Source: an uncultured Acidimicrobiales bacterium
GTDB lineage: Bacteria; Actinomycetota; Acidimicrobiia; Acidimicrobiales; Aldehydirespiratoraceae
Reading direction: 5' to 3'
Length of the DNA stretch: 64,000 nucleotides
NCBI GenBank assembly: GCA_958296055.1
Contig: CATQHS010000001.1
Coordinates: 1,708,277-1,772,276 of the forward strand
This document shows positions 52,138 to 61,861 of this stretch, piece after piece (positions within the stretch are counted from its first letter, which is position 1; every line of letters starts with the position of its first letter). Made by a program: the position numbers and the translations under genes. The notes under the pieces were generated by a model. The model was not told where the DNA came from and made no database searches. It was given only the letters and a program-made list of their open reading frames with translations.

Positions 52138-53043
52138 ATGATCGACATCTCGCTGATCGAGGACTTCCGGCGGCGGCTGGGGGTCGGAGTCCGCGAGCTG
52201 ATCAGCGGCTCGCCCGAGGCGGTCCGGCCGGCGAGCCGGGGTGGCAACGGGCTGGCCGGGCCGGACAGCGCCATGCAGGCGGTACACGGCGACGTGTCCG
52301 GGCTGGTGGGCGGGTTGCGAACTCTGCTGGTGCAGACGCTGCACCCGCTGGTCATGGCCGGGGTGGCCGACCATTCGGGCTACCGAAGCGACCCGCTCGG
52401 CCGCCTGCACCGCACCGGGGAGTTCCTGGCCGCCACCACGTTCGGGACGGAGGCCGAGGCCGAGGCGGCCATCGAGTCGGTCCGGCGGGTCCACGCCCGG
52501 GTGGCCGGGACCGCCCCCGACGAGCGGCCCTACTCGGCCTCCGACCCCCACCTGCTGGCCTGGGTCCACTGCACCGAGGTGGACAGCTTCCTGCGGGCCC
52601 GCATCCGCTACGGCGCCGGCCCCCTGCCCGCCGGGGTGCCCGACCGCTACGTGGCCGAGATGGCCGAGGCCGGGCGGCGGCTCGGCGTCGAGTCTCCGCC
52701 CGCCGACGTGGCCGATCTCAAGGCCCGACTCTGGGCGTTCCGGGCCGAACTGGCCGTCAACCATCAGGCCCGCGACGCGGTCCGTTTTCTGGCTTGGCCC
52801 CCGGTCACACCCGCGGTCAGAGGCCCGTACCTGATCGTGTTCGCGGCCGCGGTGGGCCTGCTGCCCGGCTTCGCCCGCCGGATGCTGCGGCTGCCGTTGG
52901 CTCCGCTGTCCGAGCCGATCCTCATCCGCCCGGCCGCCACCGCGTTGCTGCGCGCCCTCGGCTGGGCCCTGTCCGCGCCGCCGGCTCCGACCACGGCTGC
53001 CGGCGAAACCTCGGTCCCGAGCCAACCGGAGGCCGCGTCGTAA
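52138..53043 (+). CDS. DUF2236 (MpaB/latex-clearing-related) oxygenase-like protein
   Basis: This 301-residue protein of the DUF2236 family shows LLVQTLHPLVMAGVADHSGYRSDPLGRLHRTGEFLAATTFG, VRRVHARVAG, LLAWVHCTEVDSFLRARIRYG and the conserved-His layout of heme-containing rubber oxygenases and MpaB. The actual substrate is unknown; some members are fungal mycophenolate enzymes. The TAA stop doubles as part of the next gene's -10 box. Confidence 0.83.
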   Translation: MIDISLIEDFRRRLGVGVRELISGSPEAVRPASRGGNGLAGPDSAMQAVHGDVSGLVGGLRTLLVQTLHPLVMAGVADHSGYRSDPLGRLHRTGEFLAATTFGTEAEAEAAIESVRRVHARVAGTAPDERPYSASDPHLLAWVHCTEVDSFLRARIRYGAGPLPAGVPDRYVAEMAEAGRRLGVESPPADVADLKARLWAFRAELAVNHQARDAVRFLAWPPVTPAVRGPYLIVFAAAVGLLPGFARRMLRLPLAPLSEPILIRPAATALLRALGWALSAPPAPTTAAGETSVPSQPEAAS

Positions 53044-53046
53044 CAT
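53041..53046 (+). promoter_or_regulatory. Leaderless -10 box (TAACAT) overlapping the upstream stop
   Basis: TAACAT ends 7 nt before GTG 53054 and includes the TAA stop of the DUF2236 gene. Confidence 0.55.
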
Positions 53047-53053
53047 CGCCGCC

Positions 53054-53305
53054 GTGGAGCTGCGGGAAGTGCAGGACCTGGTGGAGCGCCTCTACGGGCC
53101 AGCCGACCGGGAGCGGGGCATCCCGGCCACCGTCGCCTGGCTGGCCGAGGAGCTGGGCGAGCTGGCCCAAGCCGTCCGCAAGGGGACCACGGCCCAGCAG
53201 CTCCACGAACTCGGCGATGTGCTGGCCTGGCTGGCCTCGCTGGCCAATCAGCTCGGCCTCGACCTCGACGACGCCATCAGCCGCTACGTGACCGACCCGC
53301 CCTAA
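53054..53305 (+). CDS. MazG-like nucleotide pyrophosphohydrolase
   Basis: This 83-residue all-alpha NTP pyrophosphatase domain has WLAEELGELAQAV (ExxE) and LHELGDVLAWLASLA (ExxD), the metal-binding motif pairs. It is short and single-domain, like phage and housekeeping MazG-like proteins that remove aberrant nucleotides. It converges with the AAA ATPase gene 18 nt away. Confidence 0.88.
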   Translation: MELREVQDLVERLYGPADRERGIPATVAWLAEELGELAQAVRKGTTAQQLHELGDVLAWLASLANQLGLDLDDAISRYVTDPP

Positions 53306-53323
53306 CCGCCGCCGGTCAAGTTA

Positions 53324-54547
53324 TCAACGCGACCGGCATCCACCTGAATGGCCTCGCGGCAGGATGCACCTTCCGTCGACTCGCTTCATTTTCTTGTCGC
53401 ATCGGGCGATGGCCGCCGGTCTGCCGTTGCGTTTTTCGTCGTCTTGATCTTGCCAATCACTCCCGTCAGGATAGTCTTTCATGGCTAGGCGCAACACACT
53501 ATCCATCGGCATCAGCCCTGAGACCCGGACGCGTGATTGGTCGTCGACCCGTATGTATCCGCCATACTCCAGTCTTCGCCGCGCGTCAATATATGTTTTG
53601 CGGCTCAGACTCGTCTTGTCGATGATGTCGCGCGCGTCGCAGACACCGCCAAACTCAGCTAAAGCATATAGAAACCGTTGCGACGCCGGGGTCATATCAT
53701 ACCACGCCGGCTCGTGGACCTTCTCATGCACTTCGGGCAATGCCAGTCTGATAGCTTCTCTGGCGGCCCATTCCGTAATCTCAAAATCGGGTGCCCCGGC
53801 CAAAGTCCACATTTTACTTCCGATTACTTGCATGTGGAAAGGCGTTATATGACCTACTGAAAGCACGGCATCAAGAGCACCTTCACTAATACTGACAGCC
53901 GCGCTGCGCACAGTGGACCGTATGCCGTCCGTTATGTCTTCCGGGCTCAATAATCCGACATCCTCACGATGACAGCGTTGGAAGAACGTCATTTTCCGAT
54001 CGGCCAGAAGACCGTAACGCAGTTCCCCCAGCCCGGCACCCATCAATGCCAAGGGCAACGACTCTCGCTTGGTTATGTGCTGAATGTCGTCACCGAGTCT
54101 TCGCATTTCGATTCGGTCGCCCGAGTGGATTTCATCGACGCAGAGCAGCACCCCAGCTTCGTGCTCGGCCGCCTTTTCGGCAAAGCGAGACAGCCGATAG
54201 CGATTGTCGAGCGTCTGACCGGTTGTGCCAAGCTGCTCCAACCGGTCCAAGGCGTGCCCGATCCTCTCAAGGACGTTCGGCGTACCCGAGTCCACAGAGA
54301 TTACAAGCCATCCGTGCTGCTTCGCTGCATCCGCAGCGCTATTGAGGACAGCCGTCTTGCCGGAACCGCGAGGCCCGAGCAGCAGCGTGGTGAACCCCGG
54401 GTGCCGCGGGCCAGATGACAGGCTGGTGCCAACCCTGGCCAGCAGCGCATCCCTGCCGATCAGCAGGGTCGGGCTCTGACCAAAATCCGGAGTGAACGGA
54501 TTCAGATCAGGGGTGTTGAAACTGATGGTCACGGCTCGCCTCTTCAT
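53324..54547 (-). CDS. AAA+ ATPase with C-terminal winged helix and Cys cluster
   Basis: This 407-residue ATPase is of the ORC/Cdc6- or MarR-associated STAND-like type. It has LIGRDALLARV, Walker A LLLGPRGSGKTAVLN and Walker B GVLLCVDEIHSGD. A winged helix follows (TPASQRFLYALAEFGGVCDARDIIDKTSLSRKTYIDARRRLEYG). The tail CDKKMKRVDGRCILPRGHSGGC could bind zinc. ATG 54547 is preferred; TTG 54562 is possible. Codon use is more AT-tolerant than its neighbours, suggesting transfer. Role unknown; defence or plasmid-type control are possibilities. Confidence 0.78.
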   Translation of the reverse strand: MKRRAVTISFNTPDLNPFTPDFGQSPTLLIGRDALLARVGTSLSSGPRHPGFTTLLLGPRGSGKTAVLNSAADAAKQHGWLVISVDSGTPNVLERIGHALDRLEQLGTTGQTLDNRYRLSRFAEKAAEHEAGVLLCVDEIHSGDRIEMRRLGDDIQHITKRESLPLALMGAGLGELRYGLLADRKMTFFQRCHREDVGLLSPEDITDGIRSTVRSAAVSISEGALDAVLSVGHITPFHMQVIGSKMWTLAGAPDFEITEWAAREAIRLALPEVHEKVHEPAWYDMTPASQRFLYALAEFGGVCDARDIIDKTSLSRKTYIDARRRLEYGGYIRVDDQSRVRVSGLMPMDSVLRLAMKDYPDGSDWQDQDDEKRNGRPAAIARCDKKMKRVDGRCILPRGHSGGCRSR

Positions 54548-54662
54548 GGCGTTTGTGCGCAAAGGGTGTGTTCATGCGTAAAAGGTTACCATGATCTGAG
54601 ACACCAGCGCCGCCCAGAACGCGGCTGAAGCTGGTAGCACCTTAGCTTTGCAGGCCCTCGCC

Positions 54663-56991
<2,329 letters not shown>

Positions 56992-56998
56992 ACCCCGC

Positions 56999-57004
56999 AG
57001 GCTA
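56999..57004 (-). promoter_or_regulatory. Leaderless -10 box (TAGCCT) of the aspartate kinase gene
   Basis: TAGCCT on the minus strand lies 7 nt before GTG 56991. Confidence 0.6.
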
Positions 57005-57016
57005 CCGACGCCCCTC

Positions 57017-57595
57017 TTAGCGGCCCACGAAAAGTTCCAGGCTGCGCTGGCCGTCGGCCCGGGCCCCGCTCAGCCACACCTCGTCGGCGGCCTCTCTCAC
57101 CCGGCGGTTCGCTGCTGCCGGTGGCGGGGCCGGGGACGGGGGCGAGAAGTCGATCACCACCGCGAGCTGGTCTGGGCGGCCGTACAGGCCGAGCGACCCG
57201 GCCGCGGCCAGGGTGCCGAGACGGCCGACGCCGGCCGCCAGCCGCTCTCCGCCGGCACCGAGCCCTCCGAGCGCGGCCAGCACCTCATCGGGATCGGCCC
57301 CGGCCGGGCTGGAGGCCAGGCGCTGCCAGCGGGGTTCGCCCCCGGACCGCCGTCGCAGCCCGGCCGACCGGAGCCGGCGAACCAGCTCGCGGCTGTTCAC
57401 CGGCACGGCCCCGGCCGCCAGAGCCCGGGCCCGGTCGGTCTCGTCCACGTCGTAGTGATCGCCTTGGAAGCCGATCCGGCGCTGGCCGATGGCCTGGGCC
57501 AGTTCGTGCAGTTCGCCGTAGCTCGAATCGCTAACCAGATGGGCCCAGCGCCGCCCCCGCCAGAGCCACCGGGCCTCGTCCACCAGCACGGCCAC
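57017..57595 (-). CDS. DUF4031 domain protein
   Basis: Of the 192 residues, the first 90 or so form DUF4031: AVLVDEARWLWRGRRWAHLVSDSSYGELHELA, FQGDHYDVDE and VPVNSRELVRRLRSAGL. The rest is Ala/Gly-rich and unassigned. GTG 57595 fits both the family N-terminus and a leaderless box (TACCGT, 7 nt upstream). The longer frame to 57697 adds a Pro/Arg-rich tail and overlaps the divergent gene's region. Function unknown. Confidence 0.78.
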   Translation of the reverse strand: MAVLVDEARWLWRGRRWAHLVSDSSYGELHELAQAIGQRRIGFQGDHYDVDETDRARALAAGAVPVNSRELVRRLRSAGLRRRSGGEPRWQRLASSPAGADPDEVLAALGGLGAGGERLAAGVGRLGTLAAAGSLGLYGRPDQLAVVIDFSPPSPAPPPAAANRRVREAADEVWLSGARADGQRSLELFVGR

Positions 57596-57602
57596 CCCGG
57601 CC

Positions 57603-57608
57603 ACGGTA
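57603..57608 (-). promoter_or_regulatory. Leaderless -10 box (TACCGT) of the DUF4031 gene
   Basis: TACCGT on the minus strand lies 7 nt before GTG 57595. Confidence 0.5.
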
Positions 57609-57708
57609 ACCACCGCCCGGCGGGGATTCCCCGGCGATCCCGGGGGCGGCGGGCGGCCCGGTCTGGACGACCTGCCGCGACTGCCGATCCGTGACAAGCT
57701 TGGCCCCG

Positions 57709-58107
57709 GTGAACCAGACCCACGCCGACGACGAAATCCTGTTGCAGGTACCGGCCCGGGCGCCCTACGCCCGAATCGTGCGGACCGGCGCCGCCGCCCT
57801 GGCCAAGCGCCGGGGCTTCTCCGAAGGCCAGATCGAAGATCTCGGCTCGGCCGTCGCCGAGGCCATAGATCTTCTCGTCGCGGCCGGCGCGGCGGAGCGT
57901 GGCGGCGAGGAGAGCGTGGTCGAATGCGTGTTCAGGCTCAATGACGGGAGCCTGGAGATCGAGGCGGTTCTCAGCGACCGTTCGCCTCTGCCCCCCGGGG
58001 CCGGGGCCCGTTTCGGCGGGCGAGTCGGCCAACTCGTCGACGGCTGCGACCCAGACGAGGCCGCAGGCCGGATCCGCCTGCGCAAGCTGTCCCGGCCGCC
58101 GGCCTAA
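57709..58107 (+). CDS. RsbW-like anti-sigma/regulatory ATPase domain protein
   Basis: This 132-residue protein resembles histidine-kinase-like ATPases of the anti-sigma factor type: LQVPARAPYARIVRTGAAALA, FSEGQIEDLGSAVAEAIDLLV (N-box position, with Asp/Glu but the usual Asn less clear) and a beta-rich end with FRLNDGSLEIEAVLSD. RsbW-type proteins bind sigma factors or phosphorylate antagonists. No partner gene is adjacent. Start GTG 57709. Confidence 0.72.
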   Translation: MNQTHADDEILLQVPARAPYARIVRTGAAALAKRRGFSEGQIEDLGSAVAEAIDLLVAAGAAERGGEESVVECVFRLNDGSLEIEAVLSDRSPLPPGAGARFGGRVGQLVDGCDPDEAAGRIRLRKLSRPPA

Positions 58108-58116
58108 AAGGCGCCC

Positions 58117-58554
58117 TCAGCGGCCGGTCGAACCGAACCCGGCCGCGCCCCGGGTGGAGGGCTCGAGTTCGTCGGTCTCCACCAGCCGAACATGCTCGAC
58201 GGCCTGAACGACGAGCTGGGCGATCCGCTGGCCCCGCTCCACGGTGAAGGGTCGAGCGGGGTCGGTGTTGACCAGCAACACCTTCAGCTCGCCCCGGTAT
58301 CCCGAGTCGACCAGCCCCGGCGTGTTCAGGCAGGTCACCCCGTGCTTCAGGGCCAGCCCGCTGCGGGGCTGCACGAAGCCGGCGTAGCCGGGGGGTATGG
58401 CCACGGCGACGCCGGTCGGGACCAAGCCCCGGCCCCCGCCCGGCTCAAGGGTGACCTCGCAGCGGGCGATCAGGTCGATTCCGGCGTCGTCGTCATGGGC
58501 GTAGGCCGGGAGGGGCAGATCGGGGTCGAGACGGCGCACCGGCACATCGAGCAC
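58117..58554 (-). CDS. dut: dUTP diphosphatase
   Basis: Trimeric dUTPase of 145 residues with the five motifs: DDDAGIDL (I), [12 protein letters not shown] (II), [13 protein letters not shown] (III), [10 protein letters not shown] (IV) and [10 protein letters not shown] (V, C-terminal arm). It converts dUTP to dUMP for thymidylate synthesis and keeps uracil out of DNA, working with dcd at 16.4 kb. GTG 58554 has TAGCCT 6 nt upstream. Confidence 0.96.
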   Translation of the reverse strand: MLDVPVRRLDPDLPLPAYAHDDDAGIDLIARCEVTLEPGGGRGLVPTGVAVAIPPGYAGFVQPRSGLALKHGVTCLNTPGLVDSGYRGELKVLLVNTDPARPFTVERGQRIAQLVVQAVEHVRLVETDELEPSTRGAAGFGSTGR

Positions 58555-58560
58555 CCGGCG

Positions 58561-58566
58561 AGGCTA
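58561..58566 (-). promoter_or_regulatory. Leaderless -10 box (TAGCCT) of dut
   Basis: TAGCCT on the minus strand lies 6 nt before GTG 58554. Confidence 0.6.
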
Positions 58567-58675
58567 ACCGAGCCAGCCACCCCGCCCCGGTCGCCCCGGT
58601 CCGGTCGTCGCACCCCGGCCGCCCCGGCTCCGGCCGACGGGTGAAGGCAAGGCCGAGGCCGGGCCACCGCGCCGT

Positions 58676-58681
58676 TACCCT
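58676..58681 (+). promoter_or_regulatory. Leaderless -10 box (TACCCT) of orn
   Basis: TACCCT ends 6 nt before GTG 58688. Confidence 0.6.
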
Positions 58682-58687
58682 GGCTCG

Positions 58688-59239
58688 GTGCTCGCCTGGA
58701 TGGATCTGGAGATGACGGGCCTGGACCCCGACCGCCACCGGATCCTCGAGATGGCCGCCCTCGTCACCGACGACCACCTGAACCTGATCGCCGAGGGTCC
58801 CGACCTGGTGATATCCCAGCCCCCCGAGGCCCTGGCCCAGATGGACGAGAAGGTTCGGGCCATGCACGACCAAAGCGGGCTGTTGAAGCAGGTGGCGGAG
58901 TCGGCCCTCGACTTGACCGCCGCCGGCGCCCTCACCCTGGCCTTCCTCAAAGAGCACATCGCCGAGCCGGGCGCCGTGCCATTGTGCGGCAACTCCATCG
59001 GCGCCGACCGGCGGTTCCTGGCCCGCTACCTGCCCGAGATCGAGAACTTCCTGCACTACCGGTCCATCGACGTGTCCACCGTCAAGGAGCTGGCCCGGCG
59101 CTGGCGGCCCGAGGCCTACGAGCAGGCACCGGAGAAGAACAAGAACCACCGCGCCCTCGACGACATCTACGAGAGCCTCGAGGAGCTGCGCTGGTATCGC
59201 CGCGAGTTCTTCCGCCCCGGCGGCGAGACCCCGCGGTGA
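58688..59239 (+). CDS. orn: Oligoribonuclease
   Basis: Orn degrades short RNA oligonucleotides, including pGpG-type dinucleotides, to mononucleotides. The 183-residue DEDDh exonuclease has WMDLEMTGLD (ExoI), PLCGNSIGADRRFLARYLPEIE (ExoII), HYRSIDVSTVKELARRW and KNHRALDDIYESLEELRWYR (ExoIII with His). Its last residues GGETPR are repeated in a 12-codon frame before the next gene. Confidence 0.96.
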   Translation: MLAWMDLEMTGLDPDRHRILEMAALVTDDHLNLIAEGPDLVISQPPEALAQMDEKVRAMHDQSGLLKQVAESALDLTAAGALTLAFLKEHIAEPGAVPLCGNSIGADRRFLARYLPEIENFLHYRSIDVSTVKELARRWRPEAYEQAPEKNKNHRALDDIYESLEELRWYRREFFRPGGETPR

Positions 59240-59276
59240 CCAGCGGCATCTCCGGCGGCGAGACCCCGCGGTGACC
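59216..59276 (+). repeat. Duplicated orn-MBL junction with a 12-codon frame
   Basis: CGGCGGCGAGACCCCGCGGT plus GACCAGC occurs twice at 35-nt spacing. GTG 59236 overlaps the orn stop and opens MTSGISGGETPR, ending on TGA 59272-59274, which overlaps the next start GTG 59271. The short frame joins the next gene's first residues (MTS) to the orn C-terminus (GGETPR). Confidence 0.95.
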
Positions 59277-60389
59277 AGCCGGGCCTACGCCAAGCAGGAG
59301 CAGGAACCAGCCTCGGAGGAGGTGGCCGAAGCCGCACCGGGGGTGCTGCGGCTCCAGTTGCCCATCGACATGCCGGGTCTGGGCCACGTCAACTGCTACG
59401 CCATCGAGGACGGCGACGGGGCCGTTCTGATCGACCCCGGGCTGCCCGGCCCGGTGTCGTGGTCGGCCCTCAACCAGCGGCTGGACCGGGCCAGCATCCC
59501 TCTGCGGAGGGTGCACACCGCGGTCATCACCCACTCCCACCCCGACCATTTCGGCGGTAGCCACCAGTTGCGGGAAGAGACCGGCGCCGAGTTGGTGACC
59601 CACGAGTCGTTCACCGCCGCGGCGGGCGGGTTCCGCACCGCCGACGAAGTCGACTTGGACCTGTTGGAACTCGGCCCCGACGAGCTGGTGGAGCTGTGGA
59701 AGCAGAGGGTGACGGAGATGGCACCCACCCCGTGGGGCACGAGGCGCCAGCCCCCGCCCGACCGGGCCATCCGCCGGTGGATCGAGATGGGCGGCGACGA
59801 CGCTCCGCCTCGGCTGCGGTTCCCCGACCCCACCGTCCGCGTCGCCGACGGGCAAGTGCTGGTCTTGGGGGGCCGGGAATGGCTCTGCGTCCACACGCCG
59901 GGCCACACCGCCGACCACCTGTGCCTGTGGGACCCCGAAGGCGGCGTGCTGGTGTCGGGCGATCACGTCCTGCCCACCATCACCCCCCACATCGCCGGCT
60001 CGGCCGAGCCGGGCGACCCGCTGGCCCGGTTCTTCGCCTCCCTGGATCGGGTGGGCGCCCTCGACGGGATCACGGTGTGCCTGCCTGCTCACGGCCATCC
60101 CATCGCCGATGTGGCGGGCCGAACCGCCGACATCCGCCGACACCACATCGAGCGGCTGGACGTCCTGCGGGCCGCGTCCGCCGAGCTGGTCGACGCCCCG
60201 GTGGAGGCCTATATGAAGGTGCTGTTCGCCGAGCGGGCCTGGGGTCAGATGGCGGCCAGCGAGACGTTCGCCCATCTCGAGCACCTCCGCCTCACCGGCG
60301 AGGCCGCCTCCCGGCGCGACAGCGAGGGCCTGCTGCGCTACCAGATCAACGGCGACGTTGACACCACTGATAGCGACGACGACGCCTGA
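59271..60389 (+). CDS. Metallo-beta-lactamase-fold hydrolase
   Basis: This 372-residue MBL-fold enzyme has VNCYAIEDGDGAVLIDPG, TAVITHSHPDHFGGSHQLREETGAELVTH (metal site HxHxDH), HTPGHTADHLCLWDPEGGVLVSGDHVLPTITP and CLPAHGHPIADV. A C-terminal winged-helix-like region (AYMKVLFAERAWGQMAASETFAHLEHLRLTGEA) is usual in glyoxalase II-like proteins of this subgroup. Substrate not known; thioesters or lactones are common. GTG 59271 is the second of two tandem start copies. Confidence 0.9.
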   Translation: MTSRAYAKQEQEPASEEVAEAAPGVLRLQLPIDMPGLGHVNCYAIEDGDGAVLIDPGLPGPVSWSALNQRLDRASIPLRRVHTAVITHSHPDHFGGSHQLREETGAELVTHESFTAAAGGFRTADEVDLDLLELGPDELVELWKQRVTEMAPTPWGTRRQPPPDRAIRRWIEMGGDDAPPRLRFPDPTVRVADGQVLVLGGREWLCVHTPGHTADHLCLWDPEGGVLVSGDHVLPTITPHIAGSAEPGDPLARFFASLDRVGALDGITVCLPAHGHPIADVAGRTADIRRHHIERLDVLRAASAELVDAPVEAYMKVLFAERAWGQMAASETFAHLEHLRLTGEAASRRDSEGLLRYQINGDVDTTDSDDDA

Positions 60390-60440
60390 AAGCTCCCCGG
60401 TTCGGGCCAGCGGCGACGCCTTCAAAGCCCCCGGGTCAGG
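60381..60440. repeat. Diverged duplication between convergent gene ends
   Basis: GACGCCTGAAAGCTCCCCGG (the MBL stop and downstream) recurs at 60415 as GACGCCTTCAAAGCCCCCGG, with several changes, a period of 34 nt. The second copy runs into the stop of the minus-strand thioesterase gene. Confidence 0.7.
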
Positions 60441-61203
60441 TGCCCGAGGGCCGACCTCCGACGGGGCGGACCCGGGCGACGGTGGCCACTTCGGCACCCG
60501 CCGCCAGCCACATGTCGATGCCGCCTCCGGCTCGGGCGGCCCACACCTCGCCGGCCGGTTCGGGCCTGAGGGGGCTCCGGTGCTCGAGCTCGGCTCGCAA
60601 CGGCGCCGGCACCGGGCCGAGGCGGGCCAGGACTTCCTCCACCGGGGCCCAGTGGACGGCGTTGTTGACGTGCCCGAACGTGTCGAGGTCGGCGACCCGG
60701 ACCGGCCACGGGAACCGGTCGCTGCCAGCAGGCGCCTCGGCGGGCAGCAGAGCCCGGGGCGAGATCCGGCGCCCGGCGGCGGCCTCCCCCCAGATCTCAT
60801 AGAACTCCTCCGGCAGCCGCCGGGCCGTCCCGGCGCCGACGTCCACGTGGACCCACACCGACGCGGCGTCGACCGCGCCGCCGGCGCCGCCCCGGATCTC
60901 GGTGCGGCGCTCAACCCAACGCCACCCGTACCCGCTGCACCAGGTGAACAGGTCGAGCTGCTCCCCGAACCGCGGCGATTGGGTCACCTCGATCAGGGTG
61001 CGGCGCACCACCCAGCCCTCCGGATCGGGATAGCCGGCATCAACGGAGTCGTCACGGGCTATGTCCTGGAGGTACCGGGCGACGGCGTCGAGCCGGAGGC
61101 GGCCCTCGGTGGACACATCGCCGAGCCGAACCCGGCGCCCGGCGGCGAACAGCCGGCCCGAGCCGGGTCGCGGCAACAGCACAGCGGCGCCGGGATCAGC
61201 CAT
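60436..61203 (-). CDS. Acyl-ACP thioesterase
   Basis: This 255-residue double hot-dog protein of the bacterial FAT-like family has RRVRLGDVSTEGRLRLDAVARYLQDIARDDS, WVVRRTLIEVTQSPRFGEQLDLFTWCSGYGWRWVERRTEI, VRVADLDTFGHVNNAVHW (catalytic Asn/His region) and HRSPLRPEPAGEVW. It hydrolyses acyl-ACP to free fatty acid. It starts at ATG 61203 and is divergent from the TlpA gene with only 25 nt between starts. Confidence 0.86.
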   Translation of the reverse strand: MADPGAAVLLPRPGSGRLFAAGRRVRLGDVSTEGRLRLDAVARYLQDIARDDSVDAGYPDPEGWVVRRTLIEVTQSPRFGEQLDLFTWCSGYGWRWVERRTEIRGGAGGAVDAASVWVHVDVGAGTARRLPEEFYEIWGEAAAGRRISPRALLPAEAPAGSDRFPWPVRVADLDTFGHVNNAVHWAPVEEVLARLGPVPAPLRAELEHRSPLRPEPAGEVWAARAGGGIDMWLAAGAEVATVARVRPVGGRPSGT

Positions 61204-61216
61204 GAACCGCCCACAC

Positions 61217-61222
61217 TAGAGT
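61217..61222 (+). promoter_or_regulatory. Leaderless -10 box (TAGAGT) of the TlpA-like gene
   Basis: TAGAGT ends 6 nt before ATG 61229 and supports this start over TTG 61226. The opposite strand of the same short gap must hold the thioesterase promoter. Confidence 0.6.
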
Positions 61223-61228
61223 CGCTTG

Positions 61229-61858
61229 ATGGTGACACCCGCGGCCGGTCGGCTGGCTTTGGTCCTAACCTTGGCCGCGGCCGGCGGGTGCGGAGGCACC
61301 GACAACGCCGAGGCCGAGGACGCCGAGGATGTGCCCAAGATCGTGCTGAGCCAGGACGCCGGGGTGGCGTTGGCGCCGGCTGCGGCGGCCGGCGGCCAGA
61401 GCGCGCTGGCCTCGGCCACCGCCCCGCCCGGCGTCGAGGCGCTCCCGGCCGGCAGCGACGTGACCGGACTCGCCTATGAGCTGTTCGAAGGCGGAACCCG
61501 AACCCTCGGCCACTACCGGGGCCAGCCGCTGGTGGTGAACTTCTTCGCGGCCTGGTGCCCGCCGTGCGTGGCCGAGATGCCCGAGTTCCAGGCCGTCTTC
61601 GAAGAACTCGGCGGGGAGGTGGCCTTCCTCGGGCTCTCCCAGGACGGCACCGCCGAGGAGGCGCTCGACCTGGTGGCCCGCACCGGCGTCACCTACGACA
61701 TCGGCTGGGACCCCTACTTAGAGGTGTTCTTCGAGATGGGGGGGATGGCCATGCCGACGACGGCGTTCGTGACCGCGGCCGGCGAGCTGGTCGAGATTTT
61801 CTCCGGCGCGCTCGACGAGCAGGCGCTGCACCAGCGCATCGACGAGATCGAGGGCTGA
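61229..61858 (+). CDS. TlpA/ResA-like thioredoxin lipoprotein
   Basis: This exported thiol-disulfide reductase of 209 residues has a hydrophobic leader and lipobox AAGGCGG (Cys near residue 20), an Ala-rich linker, then LVVNFFAAWCPPCVAEMPEFQAVF with the active-site CPPC near residue 110, VAFLGLSQDGTAEEALDLV and MAMPTTAFVTAAGELVEIF with the cis-Pro. It is probably reduced by the CcdA-like protein encoded 3 nt downstream, serving cytochrome c maturation or general redox repair. Confidence 0.92.
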   Translation: MVTPAAGRLALVLTLAAAGGCGGTDNAEAEDAEDVPKIVLSQDAGVALAPAAAAGGQSALASATAPPGVEALPAGSDVTGLAYELFEGGTRTLGHYRGQPLVVNFFAAWCPPCVAEMPEFQAVFEELGGEVAFLGLSQDGTAEEALDLVARTGVTYDIGWDPYLEVFFEMGGMAMPTTAFVTAAGELVEIFSGALDEQALHQRIDEIEG

Positions 61859-61861
61859 GCG

